Notes: generated by a model not told the origin, from the sequence alone. 64,000 nucleotides of DNA from Tetzosporium hominis (GCF_002265435.1 NZ_NOKQ01000196.1:186001-250000), one strand, 5' to 3'. Positions 9,344 to 18,889 are shown, counted from the stretch's first letter. Translations and numbers: made by a program.

Positions 9344-11927
9344 GAACCCACTGTGGCTCCTATTAGCCCTCCTGCCACTCGCCTACTTTTTGTGGTCAGC
9401 TCGAAAAGGGATGCCAGCTACTAAAGCTGGTCGTACCGCTTTTATCTTACGTGTCGCTGCGATTACGTCCCTGATCATCGCGCTCGTCTCGCCCCAGTTT
9501 GTGTGGCCAGTAAAAGACGAGCAGATCCTCTTCCTCGTCGACCAATCGGCTTCGATGAAGAACGAATGGGCAGCGCAGCAAGATGTTTTGCAAGACGCTA
9601 TCAAGGCGAAGAAAGGCCATCAAGCGGTTGGTATCTATTCGTTTTCAGACGGCTTCCAGACCGACCAGAAGCTCTCTCCTACTGTCGACAAACTCGCAGA
9701 GATGACGCCACTTGCTGACGTCGAGCACACCGACATGGAAAATGCGATGAAGCTCGCACTGGGTCTAGCGGACCCTGAACTTGCGACTCGCGTCGTGTTG
9801 TTGTCCGACGGCAACGAGACGAACGGCTCCATTAAATCGTTTGAGATGGATTTAAAAGAACGTGGTATTGAAGTCGATACGCTGTTGATGTCTGGCCAAG
9901 ACGACGAAGATGTGGCGCTCATCGATTTCCAAACACCGACGACTGCTTTTGAAGGCGAATCGCATACCCTTCAAGTGCATGTCCAGTCGGCCATTGAGAC
10001 GGATGCCACACTTGCGATTCAACTGAACGACCAGCAAGTGCTCTCGGAACCAGTCACATTGACTCAAGGCGAGAACGTCTTCACCTTCTCCAACAAAACG
10101 GATGCCAAAGGACCTCTCGTCTACAAAGCGACCATCCAGCGAGAAAACGATGCGGTCATCCAGAACAATGAACTCGCGAGCTTGACGATGGTCGAAGATT
10201 CACCACATGTGTTGATCGTGTCTCCTGAAGGCGATTCACCGATTCCGTCGTTTGTCGACGCCTCAGGGCTGACGGTCGACTCGATCGATTCGGCTTCACT
10301 TCCAACAGACCTCGCTTCCTACGCGACCTACAACGCCATCATCTTTGATAACGTCCCAGGTCATCAGGTCGGCGAAGCAAAGATGACCGTCATTGAGCAG
10401 GCCGTCAAGCAGTTCGGGACCGGCTTCATGATGGTCGGTGGCGAGATGAGCTTCGGACTCGGGGGCTACTTCCAGTCTCCTGTCGAGCGCATGCTCCCTG
10501 TTGAGATGGACGTGAAAGGCAAGCACCAACTGCCGTCACTTGGTTTGATGATCGTTGTCGACCGCTCGGGCAGTATGAGCGGTCTGAAGATGGAGCTTGC
10601 CAAAGAAGCAGCGGCTCGTTCTGTCGAGATGCTCCGTCCGGACGACCAGTTCGGCTTGATTGCTTTTGATGACCGTCCGTGGGAAATCATTCCTGTGGGG
10701 CCTATCAAAGACGTTGAAGAAACTGTCAATGACATCCTCTCCATAGCACCGGGTGGAGGAACGGAAATCTATAGCAGTCTTGAAGAGGCTTATACTCAAT
10801 TAGAAGACGTCAACGTGCAGCGTAAACATATCATCTTGCTGACGGATGGTCAGTCGTCGACTTCGAATGACTATGAATCGCTGATTACGGATGCCCTCTC
10901 TAAGAACGTGACACTATCCACCGTTTCGATTGGTCAAGACGCCGACAAAGCACTTCTTGAGGAACTCGCGCAATACGGAACTGGCCGTTTCTATGACGTT
11001 GAAGACGAAAACTCGATTCCGTCCATCTTGTCACGTGAGACCGCGATGACTACCAAGACTTACATCGAAGATGAACCGTTCTATCCAACAGTGTATCAAG
11101 CACAGGACTGGGATGCGGTGTTTGCTGACGGGGTGCCACAGTTGAATGCGTATATCGCGACGACCTTGAAACCACAGGCGACACTAGTTGCGGAGAGCAC
11201 GAAAGAAGATCCGGTACTCGCTGAGTGGATGTACGGTCTCGGTCGCACGATTGCGTACACATCTGATTCTCGCGGTGCATGGAGTGGTGACTTCGCTCGC
11301 TACGAAAAATGGCCGACATTCTGGAATACAGCGATTACGCGTCTTTTGCCTTCGATTGAAACGGAACCATTCCACGTCGAACGTCAAGAAGACGGTGTCT
11401 ATGTATTATCGGATCCTAGTGGCAATTCGCAGTTCTTCGATGTCGTCGCAACATCAAATAGCGGCGAAGAACTGACTATTGAGACTGAGCCGATTGAGCC
11501 TGGGAAAGTCCGAGTGAAGCTGGACACGGATCCTGGGATCGTGTTCTTCACTGTACAAAACGAGCAACAACAATCGTTCCGCGCGGGCGTATCAATTCCG
11601 TATTCACAAGAATACTCGAAGCTCGGTACAAACAAAGAATTGCTGACTTCCTTAGCAAATACGACAGGCGGAAAAGTAATTGAGTCTGGTGCAGACGCTA
11701 TGCGCGCTATTGAATCATCGAGTTGGAATCAGCAGAGCTTTGTCATGCCATTCGTCTGGCTCGCCATGTTGCTGTTCTTCATCGACATCACGATTCGCCG
11801 CTTCGGCTTGCCGTCGTGGAGACGTTTGAAGCATCGCTTTAAGCGGTCTGAGGTGGCAGTGGATTCGGCTGGCGCGACGTCGATCACGTCGGTGCTTGAG
11901 AAGACTCGGAATAAGCGGGAGTCTTAG
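9327..11927 (+). CDS. Large VWA / glutamine-amidotransferase-like membrane protein
   Basis: The 866-aa protein has N-terminal membrane helices (about 8-22 and 35-55). A first VWA-like domain begins LVDQSASMKN (about 70), then a glutamine-amidotransferase-like segment VGGEMSFGLGGY (about 370). A complete VWA domain with MIDAS DRSGSMS (about 412) and a C-terminal membrane helix (about 810-830) with a basic cytoplasmic tail follow. The start is a GTG preceded by GGAGGTG and overlaps the upstream gene by 17 bp. It is the last gene of the operon. Two tandem VWA-like folds in one chain fit a partner of the MoxR ATPase. Confidence 0.88.
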   Translation: MDLQLENPLWLLLALLPLAYFLWSARKGMPATKAGRTAFILRVAAITSLIIALVSPQFVWPVKDEQILFLVDQSASMKNEWAAQQDVLQDAIKAKKGHQAVGIYSFSDGFQTDQKLSPTVDKLAEMTPLADVEHTDMENAMKLALGLADPELATRVVLLSDGNETNGSIKSFEMDLKERGIEVDTLLMSGQDDEDVALIDFQTPTTAFEGESHTLQVHVQSAIETDATLAIQLNDQQVLSEPVTLTQGENVFTFSNKTDAKGPLVYKATIQRENDAVIQNNELASLTMVEDSPHVLIVSPEGDSPIPSFVDASGLTVDSIDSASLPTDLASYATYNAIIFDNVPGHQVGEAKMTVIEQAVKQFGTGFMMVGGEMSFGLGGYFQSPVERMLPVEMDVKGKHQLPSLGLMIVVDRSGSMSGLKMELAKEAAARSVEMLRPDDQFGLIAFDDRPWEIIPVGPIKDVEETVNDILSIAPGGGTEIYSSLEEAYTQLEDVNVQRKHIILLTDGQSSTSNDYESLITDALSKNVTLSTVSIGQDADKALLEELAQYGTGRFYDVEDENSIPSILSRETAMTTKTYIEDEPFYPTVYQAQDWDAVFADGVPQLNAYIATTLKPQATLVAESTKEDPVLAEWMYGLGRTIAYTSDSRGAWSGDFARYEKWPTFWNTAITRLLPSIETEPFHVERQEDGVYVLSDPSGNSQFFDVVATSNSGEELTIETEPIEPGKVRVKLDTDPGIVFFTVQNEQQQSFRAGVSIPYSQEYSKLGTNKELLTSLANTTGGKVIESGADAMRAIESSSWNQQSFVMPFVWLAMLLFFIDITIRRFGLPSWRRLKHRFKRSEVAVDSAGATSITSVLEKTRNKRES

Positions 11928-11949
11928 GGATGAGGTGTTGAGTTGGGTT

Positions 11950-12115
11950 GTCCGCGGAGAAGGAAATGAAGTCCTGTGAAAACGTTCTGAAGTCCGCGGA
12001 ACACTGCCTGGAGTCCCTAGAAGAAAACCAAGAGCGCTGAAGTCCTAGAAAGGCCCTTTGAAGTCTTCGGAACATCTTGTGAAGTCCGCGGAACACTGCC
12101 TGAAGTCCTGAAAGC
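11950..12115. repeat. Degenerate 21-bp tandem repeat tract, family 1 (GTCCGCGGAA type)
   Basis: About seven units begin GTCC and end TGAA, nearly all exactly 21 bp apart; one unit is 29 bp. The best unit starts GTCCGCGGAACACTGCC and contains the palindrome TCCGCGGA. It lies between two convergent genes, 17 bp past the minus-strand terminator of the TSUP gene. No consistent reading frame is apparent. Confidence 0.85.
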
Positions 12116-12131
12116 CACTCTCTATACTATG

Positions 12132-12165
12132 AAAAAATGCCGTCCCTACAGGAACGGCATTTTTT
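12132..12165 (-). terminator. Bidirectional intrinsic terminator
   Basis: The hairpin ATGCCGTTCC/GGAACGGCAT (imperfect) is flanked by six A on the left and six T on the right, so it can work in both directions for the convergent VWA operon and the TSUP gene. Confidence 0.9.
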
Positions 12166-12167
12166 GA

Positions 12168-12905
12168 TTAACTGAAGAATCGATTCCACAAAATCTGTAC
12201 AAGAAGCAACACGGTCACGCCTCGCAATATAGGTTTTACATACTTCGGATTTAGTTTCTCCGCGATCCGAACTCCAGTCTGCGCACCTGTCACGGATCCG
12301 AGCAGGAGCGCAATGGTTAGTGGCCAAATGATGTCTCCCGAAAGGATGTAAGTTGCAGCAGCACCAAAGCAGCTTGAAAACGTGGCAAGTCGCACGAATC
12401 CAATCGCACGTATATAAGAAATGTTGAGATAACTGAATAGATAGAGCATTAACGTGCCCTGTCCCGGACCAAACATCCCGTCATAGATACCGATGCTGTA
12501 GAGTCCTGCCACACTTTTTTTGGAGATTCGCAGAGGTTCTTGTCCTGTGAATCCTTGCTTTCCAATGAATGATGTCACAAATGCGAACAGTAAGAGTACG
12601 CTGACTACTAAGTACATCTGCTCCTCAGGAATCGCCGAGGCGATCAATCCGCCTGTGATTCCTCCTGTTAAACTGACCGGAACGAGCCAAACGGACTCTT
12701 TCAAAGTGATGGTTTTCTTTTTGATCAAGTAGTAAAAACTTGAAAATGAACTGACTGTGTTTGATACCTTGTTCGCTCCGATGGCGGAATGAACCGGTAC
12801 TCCGAGTAACAACATTGCAGGTAAACTGATCAAGCCTCCCCCTCCAGCTAGTGTGCCGAGTGTTGTTGCACAAACTCCTATGAGAAACATGATGATGTAC
12901 TCCAT
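12168..12905 (-). CDS. TSUP (TauE/SafE) family permease
   Basis: The 245-aa membrane protein has about eight hydrophobic segments and the TSUP N-terminal motif GTLAGGGGLISLPAML followed by GANKVSN. Proteins of this family export or import sulfite, sulfonates or other small organic acids; the substrate here is unknown. I chose the ATG at 12905, preceded by GAGGTGAG, over an in-frame start 8 codons upstream that lacks a ribosome binding site. The gene stands alone, convergent with the VWA operon. Confidence 0.88.
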   Translation of the reverse strand: MEYIIMFLIGVCATTLGTLAGGGGLISLPAMLLLGVPVHSAIGANKVSNTVSSFSSFYYLIKKKTITLKESVWLVPVSLTGGITGGLIASAIPEEQMYLVVSVLLLFAFVTSFIGKQGFTGQEPLRISKKSVAGLYSIGIYDGMFGPGQGTLMLYLFSYLNISYIRAIGFVRLATFSSCFGAAATYILSGDIIWPLTIALLLGSVTGAQTGVRIAEKLNPKYVKPILRGVTVLLLVQILWNRFFS

Positions 12906-13122
12906 CTCGCTCACCTCTCTTGCCTTCACTATACGCCCCTTATCTTGATAAATAAATTTAATACTTTTAATGATTCCTCATAACAAAAACCTATCAGTAT
13001 TTCAATAAGTAGAAACTTATGTTTTAGAAAGTTCTGATGATTGGTAAATAGAGTAGTGACGTTAAATCCCATGGGGAGCAAGGCTCGCAAAAAATTACTA
13101 TCTTTTCAGAACAATTTGTTTT

Positions 13123-13151
13123 TTGACATCAAAAAAAGGGATAGTTACACT
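13123..13151 (+). promoter_or_regulatory. Sigma-A promoter of the peptide transporter, with a possible CodY box upstream
   Basis: A perfect -35 TTGACA is separated by 17 bp from TACACT. Just upstream (13102-13116) TCTTTTCAGAACAAT matches the CodY consensus AATTTTCWGAAAATT at 11 of 15 positions. CodY control of peptide uptake is common in Bacillota, so the box is plausible but weak. Confidence 0.6.
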
Positions 13152-13200
13152 GTAAAAGTCTAATTTTTTTCACAATTGAAAAGAGAAAGAAGGAAAGACC

Positions 13201-14688
13201 ATGGTAACAAAACAAGACATTGTTAACTCAGTCCCTCAGAAAGGCTTTTTCGGCCAACCAAAAGGACTCCTATCCCTATTCTTCACAGAGTTTTGGGAAC
13301 GCTTTTCCTACTACGGAATGCGCGCTATATTGCTGTACTACATGTACTACGAATTAAATAAAGGTGGACTTGGCTTAGATCAATCGACAGCGAACTCCAT
13401 CATGGCCGTTTACGGCTCACTGGTTTATATGTCCGGAATCATCGGTGGATGGATTGCCGACCGCTTGCTCGGTACAACTCGCACGGTATTATATGGTGGC
13501 GTACTAATCATGCTCGGTCACATCGTCTTAGCCTTACCTGGCGGATTGACGACTCTGTTCGCTTCGATGGCATTAATCGTCATTGGTACGGGATTATTGA
13601 AACCAAACATCTCTAGTATCGTTGGTGACCTGTATGCTGAGAACGACAACCGTCGCGACTCTGGATTTAGTATCTTCTACATGGGAATCAACATGGGTGC
13701 CCTGATTGCGCCTTTAATTGTCGGAACAGTTGGACTTCAGTACAACTTCCACTTAGGATTTGGACTAGCTGCTATCGGTATGGCTTTAGGTCTTGTCGTG
13801 TTCTGGGCAACGAAAAAGAAGTATCTTGGACTTGCCGGTTCTTATGTACCGAACCCGCTGACTAAAGAAGAGCGTAAGAAAATTTTTACAACAATCGGAA
13901 TTGGAATTATAGTCGTCGCTGTGGCTGGTTACATCTTGATCACAGCGGGAATCATGACCATCGACGTCTTCACGATGATCGTGTCTATCTTAGGTATCGT
14001 AATTCCAACGATTTACTTCATCGTGATGTACCGCAGCAACAAGACAAACGCAGACGAAAAGTCTCGTGTGCTTGCTTACATTCCATTGTTCGTCGCTGCA
14101 ATGATGTTCTGGGCTATCCAGGAGCAAGGTTCTATCATCTTGGCTCAATATGCGGACCAACGTACGAATCTAGCACTTGGTAGCATCGATATTTCACCAG
14201 CGTGGTTCCAATCACTGAATCCATTATTCATCATTGCATTCGCACCAGTGTTTGCTTGGATGTGGATCAAGCTTGGAGACCGCCAACCATCGACTCCAGT
14301 GAAGTTTTCAATGGGTCTCTTGTTTGCGGGTCTATCGTTCTTAGTGATGATCATCCCTGCTTACATGAGCGGAACAGAAAGCCTAGTAAGCCCTTGGTGG
14401 TTAGTACTTAGCTTCTTCCTAGTTGTACTTGGGGAATTGTTCTTATCTCCAGTCGGCTTGTCTGCAACAACGAAACTAGCTCCGGCTGCCTTCGCTGCAC
14501 AGACGATGAGTCTCTGGTTCTTAACGAATGCATCGGCACAAGCGATCAATGCGCAAGTCGTGAAATTGTATTCACCTGAAAATGAGATTATTTACTTTGG
14601 TGTCATCGGCGGAATCTCGATTGCTTTAGGATTCTTGTTGTTCTTTACAGCACCGATCATTGAGAAGTTTATGCGTGGCGTGCGTTAA
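13201..14688 (+). CDS. dtpT: POT-family proton-coupled di/tripeptide transporter
   Basis: The 495-aa protein has 12-14 hydrophobic segments and the POT signature EFWERFSYYGMR (ExxERFxYYG) at about residue 31. A GRxxxxD-like loop follows (GGWIADRLLG, near 83), then FSIFYMGINMGA in helix 5, the second POT signature. These proton symporters import di- and tripeptides. SD AGAAAGAAGGAAAG precedes the ATG. Monocistronic with its own promoter and terminator. Confidence 0.95.
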   Translation: MVTKQDIVNSVPQKGFFGQPKGLLSLFFTEFWERFSYYGMRAILLYYMYYELNKGGLGLDQSTANSIMAVYGSLVYMSGIIGGWIADRLLGTTRTVLYGGVLIMLGHIVLALPGGLTTLFASMALIVIGTGLLKPNISSIVGDLYAENDNRRDSGFSIFYMGINMGALIAPLIVGTVGLQYNFHLGFGLAAIGMALGLVVFWATKKKYLGLAGSYVPNPLTKEERKKIFTTIGIGIIVVAVAGYILITAGIMTIDVFTMIVSILGIVIPTIYFIVMYRSNKTNADEKSRVLAYIPLFVAAMMFWAIQEQGSIILAQYADQRTNLALGSIDISPAWFQSLNPLFIIAFAPVFAWMWIKLGDRQPSTPVKFSMGLLFAGLSFLVMIIPAYMSGTESLVSPWWLVLSFFLVVLGELFLSPVGLSATTKLAPAAFAAQTMSLWFLTNASAQAINAQVVKLYSPENEIIYFGVIGGISIALGFLLFFTAPIIEKFMRGVR

Positions 14689-14702
14689 GCACGTATTTGA
14701 AG

Positions 14703-14734
14703 GCTCGATTCCAGAAATGGAATCGAGTTTTTTT
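14703..14734 (+). terminator. Intrinsic terminator of the peptide transporter
   Basis: The hairpin CTCGATTCC/GGAATCGAG is followed by a run of seven T. Confidence 0.92.
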
Positions 14735-14790
14735 GATTCGCGGGATTTATTCAGCACTAAAATGTGGGTATGAGTAAAAAAATGGAGTGA

Positions 14791-14890
14791 GTGCCAAAGT
14801 GAAATTTCGGATGTCGAATCATCTCCGATAGAGGTGCAATCATCTTAATTAGAGACCTAATGAATTAAATTATAGGCCTAATACTATCTG
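14791..14890. repeat. Degenerate 21-bp tandem repeat tract, family 2 (GACCTAAT type)
   Basis: About four to five units with 21-bp spacing (TGTCGAATCATC, AGGTGCAATCATC, AGACCTAATGAA, AGGCCTAATACT). It lies 57 bp beyond the peptide transporter terminator and before the 3' end of the convergent NERD gene. It shares the 19-bp block GAAATTTCGGATGTCGAAT with the tract at 18941. Confidence 0.8.
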
Positions 14891-14977
14891 TATTTTTAAT
14901 AATTTACCGTTACAAAAGAAAAAAGCCACCAAACAAGGGGCAGCTTCCATCTCGATTGTGTTCTTCATATTAGTAAA

Positions 14978-15823
14978 TCAAGATGCCTTTTTCGTGAACT
15001 TACATTTAGGAAAACTACTACAACCAAAAAAATCTCCATACTTCCCTCGTTTTAATGAAAGTGCACTTCCACAAGAAGGACAGATTTGCTGTGATTTTTG
15101 TGACACAGGCTGCTCCTTTGGTACATTCAGTTTAGCTTTGAGTTCTTCTACATGCCTTTTCTTAACCGCTTTTTTCTCCTTCTTATCCGTTACAACCAAC
15201 TGATCAAGCAAACGATTGATAGAAGCAAGTTGCTCATAAGATAAGACTGAATACCTCTGTTCACGAATTACTTTTGTTAACTGTGGAGTTTGAATAACTC
15301 TTGCCGTTCTAAAGTTATCAGTAAATTTTAACGATGATTGAGGTGAGAATACTACAATCGAATGAAAATCACTCGGCTCTCCGTGCGACAAATAGTCTCT
15401 TACAGCTTTAACATGACCTTGGTTCTGCCAAATTGGATTGTAGAGTTTTTCCTTTCGCTTGTAAATTACTTGTGTCCAATATCTGCGGTCTTCTTCGCCA
15501 AAAATCCAGCCTTTATAATTTTTAGTTTCGATGACAAAAATACCATAAGGTGAAGTTACGACGTGATCCACTTGTACGGTACCACCTTTTTCGTCGGGTA
15601 CATACAGGTCATGGTATACTTTGTAATCTTCATTGAGAGCAGTTAGAGTATGATTGACTTGTCTCTCCCCCATCATTCCTTTGAATTCTGGATATTTGAC
15701 GCGATAAGCTATTAGACTTGCTATTAATGCAATCATGAAGAATACCGGGGCTAAAATAATTAGAAAATAAAGACCTATAAGACCTAGAAACACCCACCCT
15801 GCAATCTTTAAGACTCGATTCAT
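14978..15823 (-). CDS. NERD-domain membrane protein with C4 zinc finger
   Basis: The 281-aa protein starts with a membrane hairpin (residues about 5-45). A nuclease-related NERD domain follows (MGERQVNHTL, then VQVDHVVTSPYGIFVIETKN with the Asp/Glu-x-Lys core of a restriction-like fold). The C-terminus has a topoisomerase-type C4 zinc finger (CPSCGS...CKFTKK). The start chosen is the ATG after GAGAGGAAG; a start 17 codons upstream lacks a ribosome binding site. Likely a membrane-tethered DNA-processing protein; biological role unknown. Monocistronic. Confidence 0.88.
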   Translation of the reverse strand: MNRVLKIAGWVFLGLIGLYFLIILAPVFFMIALIASLIAYRVKYPEFKGMMGERQVNHTLTALNEDYKVYHDLYVPDEKGGTVQVDHVVTSPYGIFVIETKNYKGWIFGEEDRRYWTQVIYKRKEKLYNPIWQNQGHVKAVRDYLSHGEPSDFHSIVVFSPQSSLKFTDNFRTARVIQTPQLTKVIREQRYSVLSYEQLASINRLLDQLVVTDKKEKKAVKKRHVEELKAKLNVPKEQPVSQKSQQICPSCGSALSLKRGKYGDFFGCSSFPKCKFTKKAS

Positions 15824-16050
15824 TAAATTCTTCCTCTCTACTTGGCCCCTACTATAGTTAGTTAATTTTACCATTCACGTGCAAATGTTGTCTCCTAAAT
15901 TTTGAGAAAACAAAAAGTGCCCCCACAAATGTGAAGGCACAGACATCTCTCTACTTTAATTTTATCATAGCTACTTCCTCACAAACAGACTACATTTCCT
16001 CCAATTTCCGCCTTATAATAACGATACTAAGCTTAGAAGGAGTGTCGTAA

Positions 16051-16467
16051 ATGTCAGATTTAAAGCTACCACTTGATGCAGGTCCATTCTTCCATGGGAC
16101 GAAAGCAAAGTTGCAAATTGGGGACTTTCTAGAACCGAATTTCAACTCTAACTATCAAGACAAACAATCCAATTACATCTACTTCACGGCAACACTGGAT
16201 GCTGCAAAATGGGGAGCTGAACTAGCTCGTTCTGATCAACAAGAGCGGATTTATATCGTAGAACCTACTGGCGAATTTGAAAACGATCCGAATCTTACTG
16301 ACAAACGATTTCCAGGAAACCCTACTAGGTCTTATCGCTCGACTGCTCCTCTCAAAGTTGTAGCAGAGGTAGGTTCTTGGGAACGCCATACGGACGAGCA
16401 AATTGAGAATATGCTAGCTGGTTTGCAAAAGCTCAAGGATGAGGGGAAAAATGTGATTTTGGACTAG
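16051..16467 (+). CDS. arr: Rifampin ADP-ribosyltransferase
   Basis: The 138-aa protein matches the Arr family over its full usual length of about 140 residues: FFHGTKAKLQIGD, then YFTATLDAAKWGAELA, then IYIVEPTGEFENDPNLTDK and PGNPTRSYRS. Arr transfers ADP-ribose from NAD to rifamycins and inactivates them. SD AGAAGGAG precedes the ATG. The gene is single and lies between the NERD gene and pdxT, with no visible mobile element. Chromosomal arr copies are known in environmental bacteria, so this is probably intrinsic. Confidence 0.93.
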   Translation: MSDLKLPLDAGPFFHGTKAKLQIGDFLEPNFNSNYQDKQSNYIYFTATLDAAKWGAELARSDQQERIYIVEPTGEFENDPNLTDKRFPGNPTRSYRSTAPLKVVAEVGSWERHTDEQIENMLAGLQKLKDEGKNVILD

Positions 16468-16469
16468 AG

Positions 16470-16512
16470 AGATCCTTTGAAGTCCGCGGAAGCTTCTAAT
16501 GGTTCTGGAAGA
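16470..16512. repeat. Short 21-bp repeat tract, family 1
   Basis: Two units starting GTCCGCGGAAGC and TTCTGGAAG, 21 bp apart, with the same TCCGCGGA core as the tract at 11950. It lies between the convergent arr and pdxT genes, touching the pdxT terminator. Confidence 0.6.
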
Positions 16513-16544
16513 AAATAAAAACGAAGCGTCTCCTCAGACGCTTC
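16512..16544 (-). terminator. Terminator of pdxST
   Basis: On the minus strand the stem GAAGCGTCT/AGACGCTTC is followed by a T-rich tract. The stem begins inside the last codons of pdxT, and its stop codon TGA is in the loop. Confidence 0.85.
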
Positions 16545-17139
16545 CTACTTCCGAACTTTCCTTTGAATGTACACAAATATCGATAAAATACTGCATCACT
16601 CGGTGATCATCTGTTAGCTCTGGATGAAACGAACACCCTAGGAATCTTCCTTGACGAGCCAAAACGATTCGATCTCCATGCGTTGCCAGTACTTCTACAT
16701 CCGGGCCAACACTCACTATATGAGGCGCTCGAATAAAGACTGCTGGAAAATCCACTCCCACTCCCACTCCCTCAATTGCAAGTGGTACTTCAAAACTGTC
16801 GACCTGTCGACCGAATGAGTTGCGTTCGACAGTGATGTCCATAAGTCCAAGATGAGGCTCCTCGTAACCCACGATAGTACCTGCTAGCAAAATCAAACCT
16901 GCGCAAGTGCCGAACACCGGAAGACCATCGAGTGCTTTCTTGCGAATCGGTTCCAGCAATTCGTAGCTATCTAACAAGCGACGCATCGTCGTGCTCTCGC
17001 CGCCTGGCAACACTAGCCCGTCTAAGCCTTCAAGCTCTGCAACTGTTTTAACAGGTACTCCTTCAGCGCCACTCGCTTCAATCGCAAGTATGTGTTCACG
17101 AACCGCTCCTTGTAAGGCAAGTACACCAATCCGTTTCAT
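16534..17139 (-). CDS. pdxT: Pyridoxal 5'-phosphate synthase glutaminase subunit
   Basis: This 201-aa class I glutamine amidotransferase has [11 protein letters not shown] (about residue 42), the nucleophile Cys in [10 protein letters not shown] (about 79) and the His/Glu dyad in SFHPELTDD (about 172). It hydrolyses glutamine and channels ammonia to PdxS for the DXP-independent synthesis of vitamin B6. The start overlaps the pdxS stop (TAATG), which gives coupling. Length is normal. Confidence 0.97.
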   Translation of the reverse strand: MKRIGVLALQGAVREHILAIEASGAEGVPVKTVAELEGLDGLVLPGGESTTMRRLLDSYELLEPIRKKALDGLPVFGTCAGLILLAGTIVGYEEPHLGLMDITVERNSFGRQVDSFEVPLAIEGVGVGVDFPAVFIRAPHIVSVGPDVEVLATHGDRIVLARQGRFLGCSFHPELTDDHRVMQYFIDICVHSKESSEVGSV

Positions 17140-18029
17140 TACAGCACTCGGTCCTGCATGCGTTCTGCTGCTTCGAGTCGAGAGATTTCAATTCCTTTCA
17201 TAGGCACACCTAAATCTTTCGAAATCTCAACAAGCAATTTGTAATCGCGGTAATGAGTTGTCGCTTCGACGATTGCACGTGCGAATTTTTCAGGGTTGTC
17301 CGACTTGAAGATTCCGGATCCCACAAACACCCCATCTGCACCAAGCTCCATCATTAACGCTGCATCCGCCGGTGTTGCAATGCCTCCCGCCGCAAAGTTT
17401 ACCACGGGTAGTCTGCCGAGATTTTTGATTTCAAGTAGCACATGGTACGGTGCACCAAGATTCTTCGCTTCTGTCATCAACTCATCTTCGCTCATATGAA
17501 TCACATTTCGTACTTGAGCATTCAATTTTCGTAAGTGACGAACGGCTTCTACGATGTTTCCTGTTCCAGGCTCTCCTTTTGTGCGAAGCATTGATGCTCC
17601 CTCACCGATACGACGTGCGGCTTCTCCAAGATCCTTGTTCCCACAAACGAAAGGCACTGTGAACTGGTGCTTCAACAGATGGAACTCTTCATCAGCTGGC
17701 GTCAGTACTTCCGATTCGTCAATATAATCGACTCCCATAGCCTCTAGCATTCGTGCTTCCGTGATGTGCCCAATTCGAGCCTTCGCCATTACTGGAATCG
17801 TCACTGAAGCGAGAACTTCTTCTGTGATACGTGGGTCCGCCATGCGAGCCACTCCACCTGCTGCCCGGATATCCGATGGCACGCGTTCTAGTGCCATAAC
17901 CGCCACTGCTCCTGCTGCTTCTGCAATCCGCGCCTGTTCTGCATTCACGACATCCATGATGACGCCACCCTTTTGCATTTCTGCCATTCCTCGTTTGACA
18001 CGATCTGTTCCTGTAATCTGATTACTCAT
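17139..18029 (-). CDS. pdxS: Pyridoxal 5'-phosphate synthase lyase subunit
   Basis: The 296-aa TIM-barrel protein has the PdxS hallmarks [31 protein letters not shown] (with the catalytic Lys in the preceding MAKAR), and [19 protein letters not shown]. It makes PLP from ribose 5-phosphate, glyceraldehyde 3-phosphate and ammonia supplied by PdxT. The start is the ATG after GGAGG; an alternative start 5 codons upstream is less well placed. Confidence 0.97.
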   Translation of the reverse strand: MSNQITGTDRVKRGMAEMQKGGVIMDVVNAEQARIAEAAGAVAVMALERVPSDIRAAGGVARMADPRITEEVLASVTIPVMAKARIGHITEARMLEAMGVDYIDESEVLTPADEEFHLLKHQFTVPFVCGNKDLGEAARRIGEGASMLRTKGEPGTGNIVEAVRHLRKLNAQVRNVIHMSEDELMTEAKNLGAPYHVLLEIKNLGRLPVVNFAAGGIATPADAALMMELGADGVFVGSGIFKSDNPEKFARAIVEATTHYRDYKLLVEISKDLGVPMKGIEISRLEAAERMQDRVL

Positions 18030-18284
18030 GATGTCAGCCTCCATTTCGTTTTCTACTTACTAGTTTAATAGAATCTGACATCGTAAAAAGTATCAGTATT
18101 GAATTAAATTAGGTGGTCAGATGAAGTTTATAGTTAATTTATCTACCCGACCACTTTTCAACCTAAAATTTGTAAACTACTTCTTACTAAGTTACACTAA
18201 AACGGAATAACTGATTAGCTTTCAATCTCCCCCAAAAGTTATTCACCTATCCCCAACCAAACTCCACTAGAAGGAAGGAATTTG

Positions 18285-18842
18285 ATGTCATCAACCACTG
18301 AAGCATCTCTCACTTCACACGAATCACAAGAACTCCGCACTGTCTTGCTCACCTACCGTTCGCAATTCGCAAAACAATCTGGTCGCCATCCTGCCAACGT
18401 CCTAACCATTAAACTCATCGAAACTTTAATTGAAAAGCGTCCCAAAACCATTTTCGAACTGATTCGCATGAAAGGCATCGGCGTCGACCGTGCTGAACTG
18501 ATCGGTGAAGAAATTCTTAGCATTCTCAAACAGTACGAAGACTCTGGAATTACGGGAATCACATTTGAGTGGACTCCAACAGCGCCCTCTATGCCAGACC
18601 AGCCCCTAGATTTACAAACTGAACTCCTACTTGCAGCCTTAAGAGCTTATAGATACGAAACGTCTAAACAAATCGAACGTCCTGCTTTTCATGTCTTCAC
18701 GAATCAAACGATGTCGGAGATTGCGAAAAAGAGACCGACAACTATCGATGAACTTCTAGAGATCAATGGTATCGGTCCTCGGAAGCTTGAGGAGTTTGGT
18801 GAGGAGATTTTAGAGGTAGTCCGAATAGCCAGTAGCAACTGA
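18285..18842 (+). CDS. Stand-alone tandem HRDC-domain protein
   Basis: The 185-aa protein consists of two HRDC domains. Domain 1 is about residues 15-95 (LRTVLLTYRSQFAKQ ... MKGIGVDRAELIGEEIL) and domain 2 about 108-183 (LLAALRAYRYETSKQ ... INGIGPRKLEEFGEEIL). HRDC domains bind nucleic acid and normally sit at the C-terminus of RecQ helicases or RNase D; here no catalytic domain is present. SD GAAGGAAGGAA precedes the ATG. The ancestral context was probably RecQ-like. Function as an independent protein is unknown. Confidence 0.85.
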   Translation: MSSTTEASLTSHESQELRTVLLTYRSQFAKQSGRHPANVLTIKLIETLIEKRPKTIFELIRMKGIGVDRAELIGEEILSILKQYEDSGITGITFEWTPTAPSMPDQPLDLQTELLLAALRAYRYETSKQIERPAFHVFTNQTMSEIAKKRPTTIDELLEINGIGPRKLEEFGEEILEVVRIASSN

Positions 18843-18889
18843 TTTTTCTTAACGTAATAAGCCTAAAAATTGAATGAACAACAGACAAA

